Source: Corynespora cassiicola
Taxonomy: Eukaryota; Ascomycota; Dothideomycetes; Pleosporales; Corynesporascaceae
Assembly (NCBI GenBank): GCA_022059125.1
Contig: JAEUWY010000023.1
Coordinates: forward strand, 496,001 to 560,000
Length of the DNA: 64,000 nucleotides
Reading direction: 5' to 3'
Shown here: piece by piece, positions 32,842 through 45,298 of the stretch
How positions within the stretch are numbered: position 1 is the first letter of the stretch
How the letters are laid out: the number at the start of each line of letters is the position of its first letter
The notes under the pieces: model-generated
What the model saw: only the letters and a program-made list of their open reading frames with translations
Databases searched by the model: none
Told to the model about the DNA's origin: nothing
Program-made: the position numbers and the translations under genes

Positions 32842-33929
32842 ATGGCGGCCGTTGCTGAGATCCCGATCTCTCCTATCAGTGCTCATGCATATCATTCGGT
32901 CAATGATGCCGCTTCCAAATTCGATATGAGCCATCTCTCCGGAGCCACCATGACGGACTTGATCAGGGAACCGGACATCCGGGTCATCGAACCTAGTCCT
33001 TCCGTCTCCTCGAGGCGATCGTCTTCCCATTACCCCAACTCAAAACGCTCCTCGGTGGCATCGACTACAAAGTCGACCCTGCGCCAATCCAATCAGATTC
33101 TTATGGAAATGCTTCAGAACATCCAGTCCGAGCTCACGACCCACCGCACGATCATGCTTGATATCCAACACAGAGTCTCCCATCTGGAATGCGAGTCCAA
33201 TGCCAGTGTCAACAACGATGCGCCACTTGCTGCACTCAAGGCTTTGGAAGGCCACGGCACCCACTCCAAGCGCGGAAGCAAGCTTCTGCCTCCAGAGAGC
33301 AAGGACTGGTGGCAAGCATGCCAGAACTTTGCGAGAAATTCCGACCCGCCTATGAGTGCTGGAGAGTTCTTGCGAACGCCCCAACGCTTCTCCGGGTTTG
33401 ATTGGCAATTCAATGCGCCTGCCGCGAAGCCAGATACCCCACCAGACTCACCGCCCAATGTCGAAGATATTCCTGCACTGACACCTACTTCCGATCACGA
33501 AAATACCGATGTCGATACTCCGCGGGGAACAATCGACTTCAAGCCCGAAGAGATGGAAACTTCTACGCCCCGCATCGATGAAGTAGAGGAGCCGGACGAT
33601 ATCAGGGAGAGCATGGTTGAAGTGAACAAGAGGAAGATGCCTGCACCACCAGTGCTCCAGCCCGCACCCTCCGGCAAGCCTGTATCCATCAGTAGCCAGG
33701 ATGTCGTCCAGGATGTCGCACCAATCCAGGATACTCAAGACAAGTTCCGATTGTACAAGGGCGTAAAGAGCAGGATGACATATAAAGCACGCATGAAGAA
33801 TAGCAAGACAGAGAAAGGTATGTCGCTGAATGGCTTCGCATGATTGATGGAGGCTAACAACTTCTAGAACACGTCGTCCTTATTCACTTCCACAAGCGGA
33901 GAGACCTCCAAGGCCTCGAGCAGGAGTAG
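32842..33929 (+). CDS. hypothetical coiled-coil protein, 345 aa
   Basis: Exons 32842-33817 and 33868-33929 (50-nt intron, GTATGT, GGCTAAC branch) encode 345 aa. The short last exon gives an EHVVLIHFHKRRDLQGLEQ tail. After a Ser-rich N-terminus (SRRSSSHYPNSKRSS) comes a predicted coiled coil (about 85-115, LRQSNQILMEMLQNIQSEL then IMLDIQHRVSHLE). A globular block follows (KDWWQACQNF...GEFLRTPQRFSGFDW, ~150-195), then a long acidic, Pro/Thr-rich region, and a basic C-terminus (KGVKSRMTYKARMKNSK). I do not recognise the family. The W/F-rich block looks conserved and is the best candidate for a functional core. It is probably cytosolic. Confidence 0.75.
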
Positions 33930-35349
33930 AGAATGATATCACGTGTTTTCTTTTCCTTCCTGGGTTCAGTTCCATTATCCGAAACGGCGCACACGGAAAG
34001 CTTGCGCACGCTCGCTACGGATACCACATTTCCTTAGATTCTGAGAGTGGGGGTTATACATTATCACGGCGTCATCAGGGCGAGGCCCTCAGGCTTTTGG
34101 GGCGTTGACTTGCACCTTCACTGAGCGTTTCCCATGTTATCTTTTCGAGCCGAGCCTCCTACTCAGATATCCCTGTGAATAAAAAAGACACTTTATGATT
34201 TATCATCTCCAGAGCTCCATTGCCCCTCCAAAAAAAATGCTTCCGAGTCCCGTGGTGGTGCGCAAAACTGGTACGGTTTCAACTCCGACATGTGCTGGCC
34301 CCTTCAGACGGTACGTTTCACGGATCAGGGCTTGTCGTTCCCCTTCTCCACCACACTGAGGCCAGACTGCTGCTCACACATGTCACCATGTCTCCGGAGC
34401 GGAATGTCGCGTGCTGTATTCCCATGTCTGTTTCCGGTCCCGGTCTCGTCGGGTATTGATGTCAAATCGTTCTAGGGCTGAGAAGCTGCGTCTCGGCTTT
34501 TGAAACATGCCACATGGGTGCTGTCCGCGTGTCTTTACCTCGGATAGGGCTACCACCAGCTTCCTGGTTTCTTTTCCACCAAAAACTACTTTAGGGGGGC
34601 AATTGTTTCGATTCGGATTTCTTGGACGACGGTATTACTTCTAATCGGCGCTTTTACTAGTATTTGCGCAATCTCCGGGTGCACCGAAAAAATCAGAAAT
34701 GGCTTCAAAACCCAAGGTTGATATTACGTTCTGATTTCCCCGCATTTGGATATAGGATGTAGCGCACAGGCATCCGGCCAAGCCATTTGCGATGATCGTT
34801 CCTTGCGCCCAAATCACCGAACCCCCATTCCCATAAGCCGAAAATCTTCCCGCGGTATTCATGCAATATAATCCCTAACGGAACTACTGGGGGGTTTGTC
34901 GGAGGGTAATGAAGATCTCGTTTGGCCGCAACAGAACAATCTATTTTCGGAGAGAAACATCAGGAGGACATTAGTCAATCACGAGGCTCCAATTCTCCCA
35001 TCATCACCCCTTTTTATGATATTTTAGTACTTGGCTAATTTTCTCGCATTCTGATCTCGTTGACAAGAATTGTTCTGCTGTCGCTCTTGGCAGTTCGATA
35101 GTCACGAGGACGATGTACCAAGTCACTCCAACTTCTCAGAACAGCAAATGGTTCGTGTAAGATTAAGAAACTCTTCCTAGAGTAAGAATGACGTTACTTT
35201 TAAACTGTAAGCTATGCGTGGCTTGTAGGATTCTATCCCCTTATTGGCGTAAGGGCGATGTAATTCGCTACTGAGCAACCCTATGGTGCACCCACCCGTG
35301 GTCATATCGCGTGCCTGAAAGGACTGGTTCAGCCTCTTGCTCCACGTCC
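33930..35349. other. intergenic, no gene seen
   Basis: 1.4 kb with no supportable ORF. Confidence 0.45.
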
Positions 35350-37065
35350 ATGGAGAAAGACCACGACCATGAGTCCCATGCCGGCCACACGCGATTCTCA
35401 TACCTCCAATTGATTCTCGATCAAGGACATTTGAACGAACAGATTGCAAACCACAAATACAGTAGCTCAGGCACAGCCAAAAGTCCTTCTATGGTTGATT
35501 AGTTACCTGACGACACTCGAAGCCCCATGTGATTTAACAATGGGTTGAAGTGGCTTTGGACGATGCTAGTCGCGTTTTCGACCTTTACGGTCGCGTTCAC
35601 GACAAGCGCCTATACTGCCACTCCGAAAGAGATCCTCGGAGAGTTTGGTGCCAGCTATGACATATTTTCTCTGGGTCTGGCAGTCTTCGTTCTGGGACTT
35701 GCAGTCGGGTCGTTGGTTTGGGCTCCTCTCAGTGAGATTTATGGACGGCAGACTGTCTTTACAGGGACCGTACGTTTCCTCGTAATACTGGGGAGCATAA
35801 ACTCACATAGAGATAGTTCACCGCTCTGATTGCGTTTGATGTTGGCTGTGAAGTAGCCCCTAATGTAGCTGCCCTGGTAGTGTTAAGATTCTTTGCGGCT
35901 GCCTCTGGCTCGTCTTCGCTCACTAATGCGGGCGAAGTTGTTGCGGATATTTGGCCTGACGAGAAGCGAGTAATTGGTCTTCTTGCGTTTTCTGCCGCTC
36001 CGTTCTTTGGTCCTGTGCTTGGACCGGTTTGCTCCGGGTTTCTTGGGGAGTCGAGAGGTTGGCGCTGGGTGCAAGGGCTTGTGTCAGTAAATGCATCGAC
36101 TTGTTTTTGAAAAACTTATTAATGATCTGCAGGTCAATTCTTGCCGGTATCACCTGTGTCGTTGTGACCTGGTCTGCGCCGGAGACTTACGCGCCCGTGC
36201 TCCTACGACGCCGCGCGCGAAGACTGTCCAATCTAATCGGCAAGGTTTATATTGCTAGGATTAACAAATGGAAGCTAAGGAAGTCATTATCAAGCATGAT
36301 CAAAGTTGCGCTGACTCGCCTCCGGGCTTTTCTTTGGTTTGAACCGATCGTGTTGCTTCTTTCACTGTATATGGCGCTACTATATGGCATTGTAAGTGAC
36401 ATTGGCAACTAAAATGGCCATCACTGACAGGTTTCAAGCTTTATATGTTCTTCGGAGCTTTCCCCATCGTGTACCAGCAGCATCGAGGATAGAGTGAAGG
36501 GATCGGCGGACTATCATTTCTCGGTATGGCTGGGGGCATAATGCTAGGTATTGGATACACGTTCCCGGACCATTCGAGAAACAAGAAGCTTTCAGCAAAC
36601 GGTAAGCCTGACCCAGAGGCGCGTCTTCCACCCGCGATGGTCGGCGCCGTGACAATTCCTGTTGGTATGTTCTGGTTTGCTTGGACAAATGGTCCGGATC
36701 AGCACTGGCTCGTTTCCATTGCTGCTCAGGCTCCGTTCGGGTTCGGATTTGTGCTGGTTTATCTGAGTATACAAGCATACCTGGTAGACTCATACCCAAT
36801 TTATGCTGCGAGCGTGCTTGCAGGAAATATTCTGCTACGGTCGGGCATGGGAGCTGCCTTTCCGATGTTTACCAGAGTGAGTCTTCTCTAGCGAATCAAG
36901 AAACCAGCTAATTTGTAGTACATGTACGACGGACTCGGTATCCACAGGGCGTCAACGATCCCAGCTTTTCTTGCACTTGCATGCGTTCCGCTGCCATTTC
37001 TTTTCTATAAATTTGGCCCCCGTATCCGTCGAAAATGTCGTTTTGCTAGGGAAGCAGACCAATAG
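35350..37065 (+). pseudogene. MFS drug:H+ antiporter pseudogene (three in-frame stops)
   Basis: The frame from ATG 35350, with introns near 35770-35816, 36083-36132, 36391-36437 and 36874-36918, reads as a DHA1-type MFS transporter: NNGLKWLWTMLVAFSTF, PLSEIYGRQTVF (motif A region), SAAPFFGPVLGPVCSGFLGE (motif C-like, GPxxGP), PETYAPVLLRRRA, PIVYQQHRG, and a C-terminal FKxGPRIRRK-type end. It is broken by TAG at 35500-35502, TGA at 35530-35532 and TAG at 36490-36492. The two TAGs sit where Trp is usual in the family (QQHRG*SEGIGG; VD*LPDD), i.e. TGG to TAG. The rest is well preserved, so inactivation looks recent. If intact it would be a plasma-membrane exporter of polyamines or drugs. Confidence 0.85.
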
Positions 37066-37614
37066 CAACTTGTGTGGCATTTATGTCGAGGGAAGACAAG
37101 GATGATGGCGATTTGTGTATGCTCCAAGTCATAGAGGGTTCTAGAGTCATGGTGTAAGCACGTGATGCCATGATCTTCCCTGCCCACAGAAATCGATGAT
37201 CAGTCACAATTAAACACGTCAGTCTAGTCAAGTTTCTTTTGGCACGCTCTATCGTCTGCAGCTTTGATTTTGAATCCTCCTGTCCCTGCGCATCACTCTA
37301 CCTGCTGTTCAACTTACGCAAGCAGGCATTATAGGCAGGCAGTTCTGAAGTAATTTATAGTTAGACATATCAAAAACTGTATGAAATTAAAACACATAAT
37401 AAGATCAACCGAAAAGCTCTTTCACTTGATCCCGTAGACCAGATCAACTCCTGCTTCAATGTACACAATGTGCCAAGACCTTTGTTATCGATAAGACCAA
37501 CCAGATCTTCTAGAACCATCCGACGCATCTCCAAGCTTCTTCCCTCCTCCACGCAAATGCCCAGCTGAAGATATATATGACCATATCTGCAGCTCACCAC
37601 ATACTACCTCACTA
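37066..37614. other. intergenic
   Basis: 3' flank of the MFS pseudogene and promoter of the small protein at 37615. No other signal. Confidence 0.4.
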
Positions 37615-38028
37615 ATGCAGCGCTTCTCCCTAATCCCGCGCAGGCTCTTCACTCCCCAACTCACCCAGCGCGCCCCTTTCGGCGCACCTTTCCGAAAAAT
37701 GGCTTCCACCTCCTCAAACACGACCAACGCCCCACAAACCTCCCAGGCAGACATCTCTCCCGGTTCCAAAGCTCCTGAGCAGGTCCTCCCCCTGCCTCCC
37801 CCGCCGTCCGACGGCGACGCAACGAAGCTGGACGTGAGCACTGGCGAGGCCGTGAAGCTGGACCATCTGGGGCCTCTGGTGGTGAATCGGGATGGCACGC
37901 TCAGTCGCATTTCCAATTGGGAGCAGATGTCGGAGATCGAGAAGAAGAATACGCTTAGGATTTTGGGGAAGAGGAATCAGTTGAGAAGGGAGAATTTGCA
38001 GGCGCAGGAGGGGGTGGAGCAGAAATAG
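37615..38028 (+). CDS. conserved small protein with mitochondrial-type presequence
   Basis: A single exon encodes 137 aa. The N-terminus (MQRFSLIPRRLFTPQL) is basic, hydroxylated and lacks acidic residues, as in mitochondrial presequences. An inner ATG (FRKMASTSS) could give a second form without it. The middle is a disordered Ser/Pro region with a run of prolines. The C-terminus (~85-130: DHLGPLVVNRDGTLSRISNWEQMSE, then EKKNTLRILGKRNQLRRE) resembles a small conserved fungal family without assigned function, with a basic helix at the end. A mitochondrial site is inferred. Confidence 0.75.
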   Translation: MQRFSLIPRRLFTPQLTQRAPFGAPFRKMASTSSNTTNAPQTSQADISPGSKAPEQVLPLPPPPSDGDATKLDVSTGEAVKLDHLGPLVVNRDGTLSRISNWEQMSEIEKKNTLRILGKRNQLRRENLQAQEGVEQK

Positions 38029-38773
38029 AGCGGGGATGGATGGACGTTGGATTGGTTGTGAGGGGTGTTGTGTATCACTACGGGGCTCGTGTTGGTCGCA
38101 GGATGAGCTGGGATGGCTTTGATGTCACGTTGTATTATACCATGGTTGAAGGAGGTATGCGGATTATGGAGGGGCTTCGGACCGGCATTATAATGTATAA
38201 ACCGCTCGCGGTGGGAGAGCGAGTTCCACACAAATTAAACATAAATGCATGGCGAGGTCTACATTTTGAATAAAGGGGACAATATAAGGGAACGCTGAAA
38301 GTCGATGGTGGCTTTGATAAGATGGCAGGCGGGGGCGTTTTGCGGATTCTCACATTCAGACCATGACTTTGGTGTTTGTGGTCTAGACCAATAAGGCTCC
38401 TGGTCAGCTTGATCCTTGTCGAGTCTTCGGAGAATAGCGTAACGGCACGTGAGGCTCCTTACGCTGTCCCTACCGTTAGCGTACTCTGCAAGTAATGGTA
38501 GCGTACTTTGAATTTAGCCTGGCGAGAGTGCTCCAAAACGACTTCAGATCTAGCAACTACATCCATGAAAGTGGTCTTGTGATGGCATCACAATACTGCT
38601 TTAAACTAGAAGATAGTGGATCATATGAATAGACGTTTCGCTTTAGTAGATGCATGATACATAGTAGTACGACCACGACGACCGTAACACGTAACTGGAA
38701 AGGGTATAATCTGAACGGATCCATCAAACTCCAAGCATGACCATATTACTTTTTAACGTCGACCGTCCTTCGC
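38029..38773. other. intergenic
   Basis: The convergent 3' flanks of two genes. Nothing is recognised. Confidence 0.4.
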
Positions 38774-39740
38774 CTAAAACATCATCATCCGAGTGGGAAG
38801 GAAGCCTTGGCTGTCCTTCTCTTGCTGCTCGAAACTCTGCTTGAATGCCGCAAGACCGGCAAGAATACCGCAAACCATGAGGAGAAGGGAGATGAGGGAC
38901 CAGATGACGCCCCAGCATTGAGAAGAGCCGCCATAGCGCTTGGCAAAGACACTGGCGTCGGACGAGTTTACTTTTCGAAGAATGAGATCGTCGCAAATAT
39001 CCCAGACGCTGTACAACGAGGACATGACGCCGATGAAGAGCTACAGTATGATCAGTACAGATTCAGATGCGTGTAGCCAGGGGGGTAAACTTACCACGAC
39101 GAACCGCAAAGCCTGCGCATGCTTGATAAACCAACAAGCAATGAGCAACCCAACCGCCAGCAAAATGGTGATGATGGTCAACCAATCCTTCCTCGCCCAC
39201 CACAACGTCAACAAGAAGCACACGGCCAACACTATGCTCGCGACTTTACTCGCCACGATATTAAACCCACAAAACGTGAGCAACGCCCCGACCAACGACG
39301 ACCCCAAATACCCCGCCGGCAGCGTAAACATCTGCTTCCCACCGCGCATATGCGTAACGCCGCCCTCATGCGGATCTAACGAGATAGACTCCACCTTGCC
39401 TCCCGTCAACACGGCCATGAACGCATGTCCAAACTCGTGGAACGCGATGACCAACATCTAGTCGGAGGTCAGCATATGCTTGCTTGCCTGCTTGCTTGCC
39501 AAGGCTGGGGCTAAGCCACGCCGCGTAAGGGGAGAGCGATGAACGTACCTTGAACGGCCACAACACCCAGCGCACGTAGGGAAGATTCCATAACAGCGCG
39601 ATGACAACGACGTACGCGCCGATTACGCCCAGCGTCACGCCTTGCGTGTGGTTTACGGACAGCCCTCTGCGCTCAAAGTGGTGCAGGTCGCGCTGCGCGA
39701 GGGCGGGGCCGAGTGTGAGGGCAAGGTCGGCGGGAGCCAT
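38774..39740 (-). CDS. M50-like membrane metalloprotease
   Basis: Exons 39549-39740, 39095-39457 and 38774-39040, with introns of 91 and 54 nt, encode 273 aa. Exon 2 opens with MLVIAFHEFGHAF, giving the zinc motif HExxH at His71-Glu72-His75 inside a transmembrane helix. It is followed by ISLDPHEGGVTHMRGG and LPAGYLGSS, the conserved pieces of the M50B-like family (PF13398). About six hydrophobic helices are present, one before the active site (GVIGAYVVVIALLWNLPYV) and several after. The M50 class performs intramembrane or membrane-adjacent proteolysis; the fungal members of this type are little studied. It probably sits in an internal membrane. The motif is complete, so activity is plausible. 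It is divergent from no close partner. Confidence 0.87.
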
Positions 39741-40300
39741 GCCTAACAGATGGATAGCGGTGCAGGGAATAGCACGACGACAGAGATGCAGCGAAGACGG
39801 GTGTGCGTGAACGAGTGAGGGTTTGCGATGCGCTGCGAAAGAGAAAGGGCTGGCAGGCTGGCGCACGCAGCTGTTTATGCCTTGGGCCGATCGAATGCGT
39901 GGGCGATGCTGGATGACGCGTTGCAGGTTGGCAGGGAGAGACTTGCGCCACGTTGTGGCTATATTTAGCGTGGCTTGGGTCGGCACGCAGACTCCGATGG
40001 GGCTCCGAGACAGCCGTTCGCAGCGGATGGGTGTTGGGCGGGCGTTCGCTCTAGGGAGAGACTATGCATGTTGGAACGGTCACTACACTTTTCACGAAAG
40101 AGGTGGAAGGTTTGGTTTGGATGCAGAACAAAAAAAGTCATATTGGCACGTTCGTCGTCGTTTCACCAACATTATACGCGTGGTCTAATTAATACAGAGA
40201 AGAAAAGGCGTTAAATCACCGAGCGGGATGCCGGCGCATGCAGCAACAAAAACATTCGGAACCGCAGGCGTAAGCTTGGTCATGAGCGTCGTCATGGCTT
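39741..40300. other. intergenic
   Basis: Promoter of the M50-like gene (transcribed to the left) and 3' flank of the hexose transporter. No other signal. Confidence 0.4.
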
Positions 40301-42154
40301 CTACGCCCGCCTGTCGTCACCCATCACGACGTTCTCGTGGTGTTCGCCGGTGATGGGGCGCGTGGGGGAGCTGTCGTCCTTCTCGCTGACGCTCTTCTCG
40401 TTGCCCGTGGGGTTGGGGTTGTACTTGGGGTCGTCGAGGACGGAGCCGCGGCGGGTCCAGAAGGCCTCGTCGCGAGTGTTCCTGTCGATGTAGCCCTGAG
40501 GCACCCACTTGTTGCTCGACCAGGCCCTGACAGAAGGCTCCGAGTACATGGCGTCGACGTTCTCGAGCGACAAGGAGCGAGTCTCAAACACGAAGAAGTA
40601 GACCAACACAGCAGCGGCGACGTTGCAGCCGCAGAAGACGAAACCGAAGTTGTAGCTGATGCCGCTGTTGGCATAGGGAGTGAGGAAAGCGATGAGGAAG
40701 TTTCCTGCACAACTGTTAGAGAGGTACTTCAAATGTATAGAAAAAGCGTGTGAACTTACCGAGCCAGTTACCAGCCGTCGCAAGAGAAGCCTGCTTGGCA
40801 CGGGTTCGCAGAGGGAAAGTCTCGCCAATAACGACCCAGGCGAAGGGACCCCAGGTCATGGCGAACGAGGCAATGAACATGCATGCAGCGACAATCATGA
40901 CAATACCGGAGCTGGTGTACTCGGTAGGGGGTCTCGCAGTTCCAACGGCAGCAAAGATGCAAAGCCAGGCAGCCTGCCACGAGGCGCCCGCAATCAACGG
41001 AAGACGACGACCGAGACGCTCGACAATGTACAATCCGGGGAACGTAGTGACGACGTTCACGGCACCAAGGATGAGCTGCACCTGGATGGGGTCCTGGATA
41101 CCAGCCGACTCGAAGATGGTAGCGCCGTAGTAGAAGAAGTAGTTGACACCGGTCCACTGCTGGAGGAAGTGGATGCAGATACCGATGATGGTGCGGTATA
41201 CGAGGCGGGGGATGCCAGAGGGCTGTCCAGTGAAGCACTCAACCCATCCTCCCTCTCCAGCCTTGCGCTGCTCGGCGATGGACTCCTGCATCTCCTTGAA
41301 GTCATCCAAGACGAGAGAGTTGTCGGGGTCTTCCTTCATTCCACGCAGGCGCGCAAGCGCCATGCGCGAACCTTCCCAGTCTCCACGGCCAGCCAAATAA
41401 CGAGGGGACTCGGGAGAGAAGAGAATGCCGATGCCAAGCGGGAGCGAGAAGAGGATTCCTAGACCGATGACGATACGCCAAGATGCGTCGTTGTCTTGCA
41501 TCGGTCGTACTCCCATGTTGATTCCGTTGGCAACCAGGATGCCGATCGTAATCATCAACTGGTAAGAGGCAACAACGGCACCACGGATTTCGCGGGGGCA
41601 GCACTCGGACTGGAACATGGGCACACCGACGGAGAGGTTACCAACACCAAGACCAGCGACGATACGGCCAACGGTCAAGTGCACCCATGAGCGCATGGCG
41701 GTGATCTGGATGACGTTGCCGATAACGAAGATGAAGACACCGAAGCTCAAACTGCGGCGACGGCCCCACCAGTCCGCAGTGTAGGCTCCAGAGAGGGCAC
41801 CGAAGAGGGTTCCAATGGACATGAGCGAGACAATCAGAGACTGGATAGTAACGTCGAAAGCCTTGGATCCGTCTGGCTGGGTCTGGCCGAATCGATCAAT
41901 GAAGTCCCTGAACAGGAGCATACTGGAGATTTGTCCCTGGGGCGGTGGTCAGTCGATGGACGGGATACAGTGCCTCGGTTTGGCGCCTACAGTATCGTAT
42001 CCGAAGAGGAAACCTCCAATCGAGGTCACCACACCCAGCATGATTGCTTCAATGCCGCAATCAGCGCCATTGATGCGGACGGACCTGTTTGTGGGTGAGC
42101 ATGCGTCCAATAGGGCCAGGGGCGAATCCAAACGTACATTTTACCGAGACCCAT
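40301..42154 (-). CDS. MFS hexose transporter (sugar porter family)
   Basis: Exons 42138-42154, 41991-42084, 40760-41936 and 40301-40704 encode 563 aa. The first exon is only 17 nt (MGLGKM across the splice). Sugar-porter signatures are all present: GFLFGYDTGQISSM in TM1, DWWGRRRS after TM2, RIVAGLGVGNLS, PESPRYL after TM6, QQWTGVNYFFYYG in TM7 and VIGETFPLRTRAKQAS after TM10. Twelve helices are expected. The GYDTGQIS start is like the RCO-3/high-affinity glucose transporter group. The hydrophilic C-terminal tail of about 100 residues is Arg/Asp/Ser-rich and could be ubiquitinated or phosphorylated. It would import glucose or a related hexose by H+ symport or facilitation at the plasma membrane. 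A TATAAG motif at 42240-42245 lies 86 nt upstream. Confidence 0.92.
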
Positions 42155-44015
42155 GTTGACAACCTGCTCAGAAGAGTGTAAAGGCTAGGAAGAGGTATGT
42201 CAAAAAGCACAGAGGTTTCCAAGTAGGTGCAACAGAATACTTATACGGCGTCGACTTTGGCCTTCAGAGGATCCGGCCATGGTGTAATGCCCAGACACGT
42301 GCCGAGCGTTTTGTACCAGGATACGTCATAAGTGGCCTCTGCCCCAGCGAAGAAGGCACTCCAGAACCTTGGCACGTCCTCTAACACTGTCAGAAATCAT
42401 CATCTGAGCCTTGTAGCGCGCCTTGTCACAGGTCTTCGTGCGATCGGGGTCGTCCGTGCAGCTGTTGAGCTTTGTGGGGTTGGGTGTCGGGATCCACGGC
42501 CACTCGTGCAGCCAAGTCGTGGCGGTCCGATATCCGTCGCAATGCCGCCCCACCAACCTCATGGTGTTTTGCTGCGAGCGCAGCCAGTCTTCTGCCCGTC
42601 GCGTGAGCAAGTACGCCCGAGAACTTGGTTATACGAGCCTCTGGAAGGCCGATCTTTGCGCGGCTTGGAGGTGGCGGCCGACGTCAACCCAGGAACGTGC
42701 CCAGCGGCGGGTTCGCCAACACGACTACACGTTGTCAGCGCCGCAGAGTCGCAGCGCCCTGAAAAGGCCTCCCTGCAGCCCTCGGGTGACGTCCTCTTGA
42801 CGGTGGGTCGGGGATCTTCGATAGCAAAAAACCCTTCATCTCCGAGATTCCTTCCTTTGGCTACGCGCTCGCCTCATTGCTGCGCCATTTTTCTGGTTTC
42901 GACTTTCCCATGTCCCCCCACGTCTGGCTATTCATCGGGATATCCGTTTTGGAATTAAAAAAAATGGGGAAGCGCGAGCTTTTGGCGTCGCCTCCCGCCA
43001 AGTGGGTAAGGAGACGGTTACACGACCAGTACCGCGCATCGGCCTAGTCGCTGGCGACTAAGCTTTGCTGCTCTCCCCTCTGTCCCCCCCAACTGGAGCC
43101 TCCAAGGTTTGCGGGCCCCCTCGTCTTGCGCCCGCCATGCTACCGGCTTACCTCCACGCCTCCACACTGACCTTTTGCGCCTTGCGCAGTCTTCCCATTC
43201 GATGGTGGCGTCGTGAGGGATAAAAAATCTTTGCCTCTGCCCAAGACTGACTGCCTCAGAGGCGCATACCGCTACGGCACTCGTATCCGGTCCTAGCTGT
43301 GCACATACCAGCCACCGGTGTAGCACTTTGTCGTCAAACTAGCAACTTCGTCGCCAGACGTGGAGCCCCGAGGGCCTCCACGCGTAATCTGGATTCTCCA
43401 GACCGAGGCTGCCATTTCATAAAACCGGCATATGGGGGATGCGTGCCCTGTATAAAATTGCGACGCCCCGGCCAGATCTCAACAAGTGTGGGTATCTGGA
43501 GACTTTTTTTGCTGGAGACTCCACTACCGGAGGCCCGTGGGGCTCCAAGAATACAAAATTTTCTTCAATCGCACCTGGGGCCCCCAAATTAGAGCAATCC
43601 GCCCCTTACGACCCGACCATTCCACACGTCTCGGGTACCACATCCGCATGCTACATTGACATGTTAGACAGGAGACGCCCGCGAGATGCACGGGGAGACG
43701 CTCACGAGACGACACGAGTTTTGCGGCTTACAAGCTCATGACTTGTGGGCACGCGGGCGGGCCAAGCTGACGGTCTAGTGCATATATGAACAGCGTGTCT
43801 TGAAATCCCCATTCCATCCCACCTTCCTGGGGCATGGAGCTGGAGCGAGAGCGACACGGTTTCGAATATCGACCACATGGCATGGACTTGGCAGCCAGCC
43901 CACCTTCCTCCGACTCCGACTCCGGCATTTTGCAGCACATCGGATGACTCCGGCGAACGACGTTAAAAGGAGGCGCACCGCCGGGGGAGGGCATGGAGAT
44001 AACGGAGATGGATTC
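42155..44015. other. 1.9-kb intergenic region, no gene seen
   Basis: Upstream of the hexose transporter. It is GC-rich, with overlapping ORFs in all frames and none convincing. It probably includes a long promoter for the transporter. Confidence 0.45.
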
Positions 44016-45298
44016 CTAATGAATCGCAATCCCCTTGACACTATCGAAAAGGTCATCCTCTCGAACCAACACCGACCTGTTGAGATTGCTCTTTTCCACA
44101 CTCGGTATTCCGGCCAGATGCAGGGTCAACTCCAACTCCCCCATGAGCGACTTGAGCGCATGTGAAACCCCACCTCGCTCCCCAGAGCCAGCCCGTACAT
44201 GTACGGTCGACCGATCAGCACGCACTGCGCGCCCAGGGCCAGCGCCTTCGCAATGTCAGCGCCGCATCGGACCCCACTGTCGAAGAGGATGGCGAGCCCC
44301 CCGTCCTCTCCCGCCTCTTCCCCCCACCGCATCCACAATGTGCGGGAGCATGCCCAAGCTGCTGTTCCCCCGTGATTGCTAACGACGATGCCCTGGACGC
44401 CGACCTCGCGCGCCCTCCGCGCGTCCCCTACCGTCTGCACCCTCTTGAGGACTATGGGGCCGTCCCAGTGCTGCAGCAGAAAGTTGACGTCCTCCCACGA
44501 GTGGCTCATGGCGGGGAACATGGGGCGCATTTACTCGGACGCCGCGGCCTCCATCTTCCGCTCCACCTCGATGTCGTGCTTCTCTTTGAACTGCCGCCGG
44601 AACACGGGATCGGAGAGGCCGAGCTCAACGCCGATCTGGTCAGGGTGCAGGAAGGGGTTGTAGCCGTTGTCCATATCCGACGGCTGCCAGCCCAGGACGT
44701 ACGTGTCGAGCGTCACGAAGAGCATCATGTAGCCGGCTGCCTTTGCGCGCTGGAAGAGCGAGATGGTAATGTCGTGCTCGCGACTGGGCCAGTAGAGCTG
44801 GTACTAGCGCTGGCCGTTGCAGTTGGCCTTGGCCACGTCCTCCATGCTGGTGCTGGACGCCGAGCTCAGGATATAGGACTTGTATTTCTTCTCCGTGGCT
44901 CTGGCGACGGTCACCTCGCCCTCCTGGTTGAAAATCCGCTGGATGCCCTCGGGCGCGATCGCGATGGGATATTGCAGTTTTTCGCCGAGAATCTCAGTCG
45001 TGAGATTGTGCAGTGTCCGTCTTCACTAGGCGACTGGGCACGATGGACCATTTCTTGAATGCTTCACGGTTCTTGTCGGTTGTCTCTCGGATGCCGGCCA
45101 GCCGTAGGCGTACCCTTTTGATTCCTCAGACAAGCGTTTACAAGCCATCTCTTCCCATTCATCCGCCTGGAATGTGAAATTGGAACGTTCGAAGTGAAGG
45201 CCTCGTTCATATGTTTGCAACTCGTACGCGTAGCCATCCTGGACTGGCTTATGGTCTGCGAACTTGGGACGCACTCCGCATCCGTGGACAGAGGACAT
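44016..45298 (-). pseudogene. FMN-dependent 2-hydroxy-acid dehydrogenase pseudogene (lactate-oxidase-like)
   Basis: Read on the minus strand, the segments match the lactate 2-monooxygenase/flavocytochrome b2 family in order: GYAYELQTYERGLHFE, PSRLVKTD, YPIAIAPEGIQRIF, SSASSTSMEDVAKAN, LFVTLDTYVLGWQPSDMDNGYNPF, HWDGPIVLKRVQT, GIVVSNHGG (the catalytic His block), LFDSGVRCGADI and LIGRPYMYGLA (FMN binding). It is badly damaged. TAG at 44804-44806 replaces the Trp in NGQR-Trp-YQLYWP, TAA at 44531-44533 lies after AAASE, and at least five frameshifts occur: C/G-runs at 44367-44371, 44320-44325 and 44168-44171, plus breaks near 45020 and 45105. The gene cannot make a full enzyme. Its protein would have oxidised L-lactate or another 2-hydroxy acid. 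Confidence 0.85.

Noticed and set aside
42332..42958. 208-codon ORF upstream of the hexose transporter
   Set aside because: Overlaps other ORFs on both strands, with no domain.
44016..45298. Programmed frameshifting as an explanation of the FMN gene
   Set aside because: There are stops and about five shifts in different directions, so decay or sequence error is simpler.
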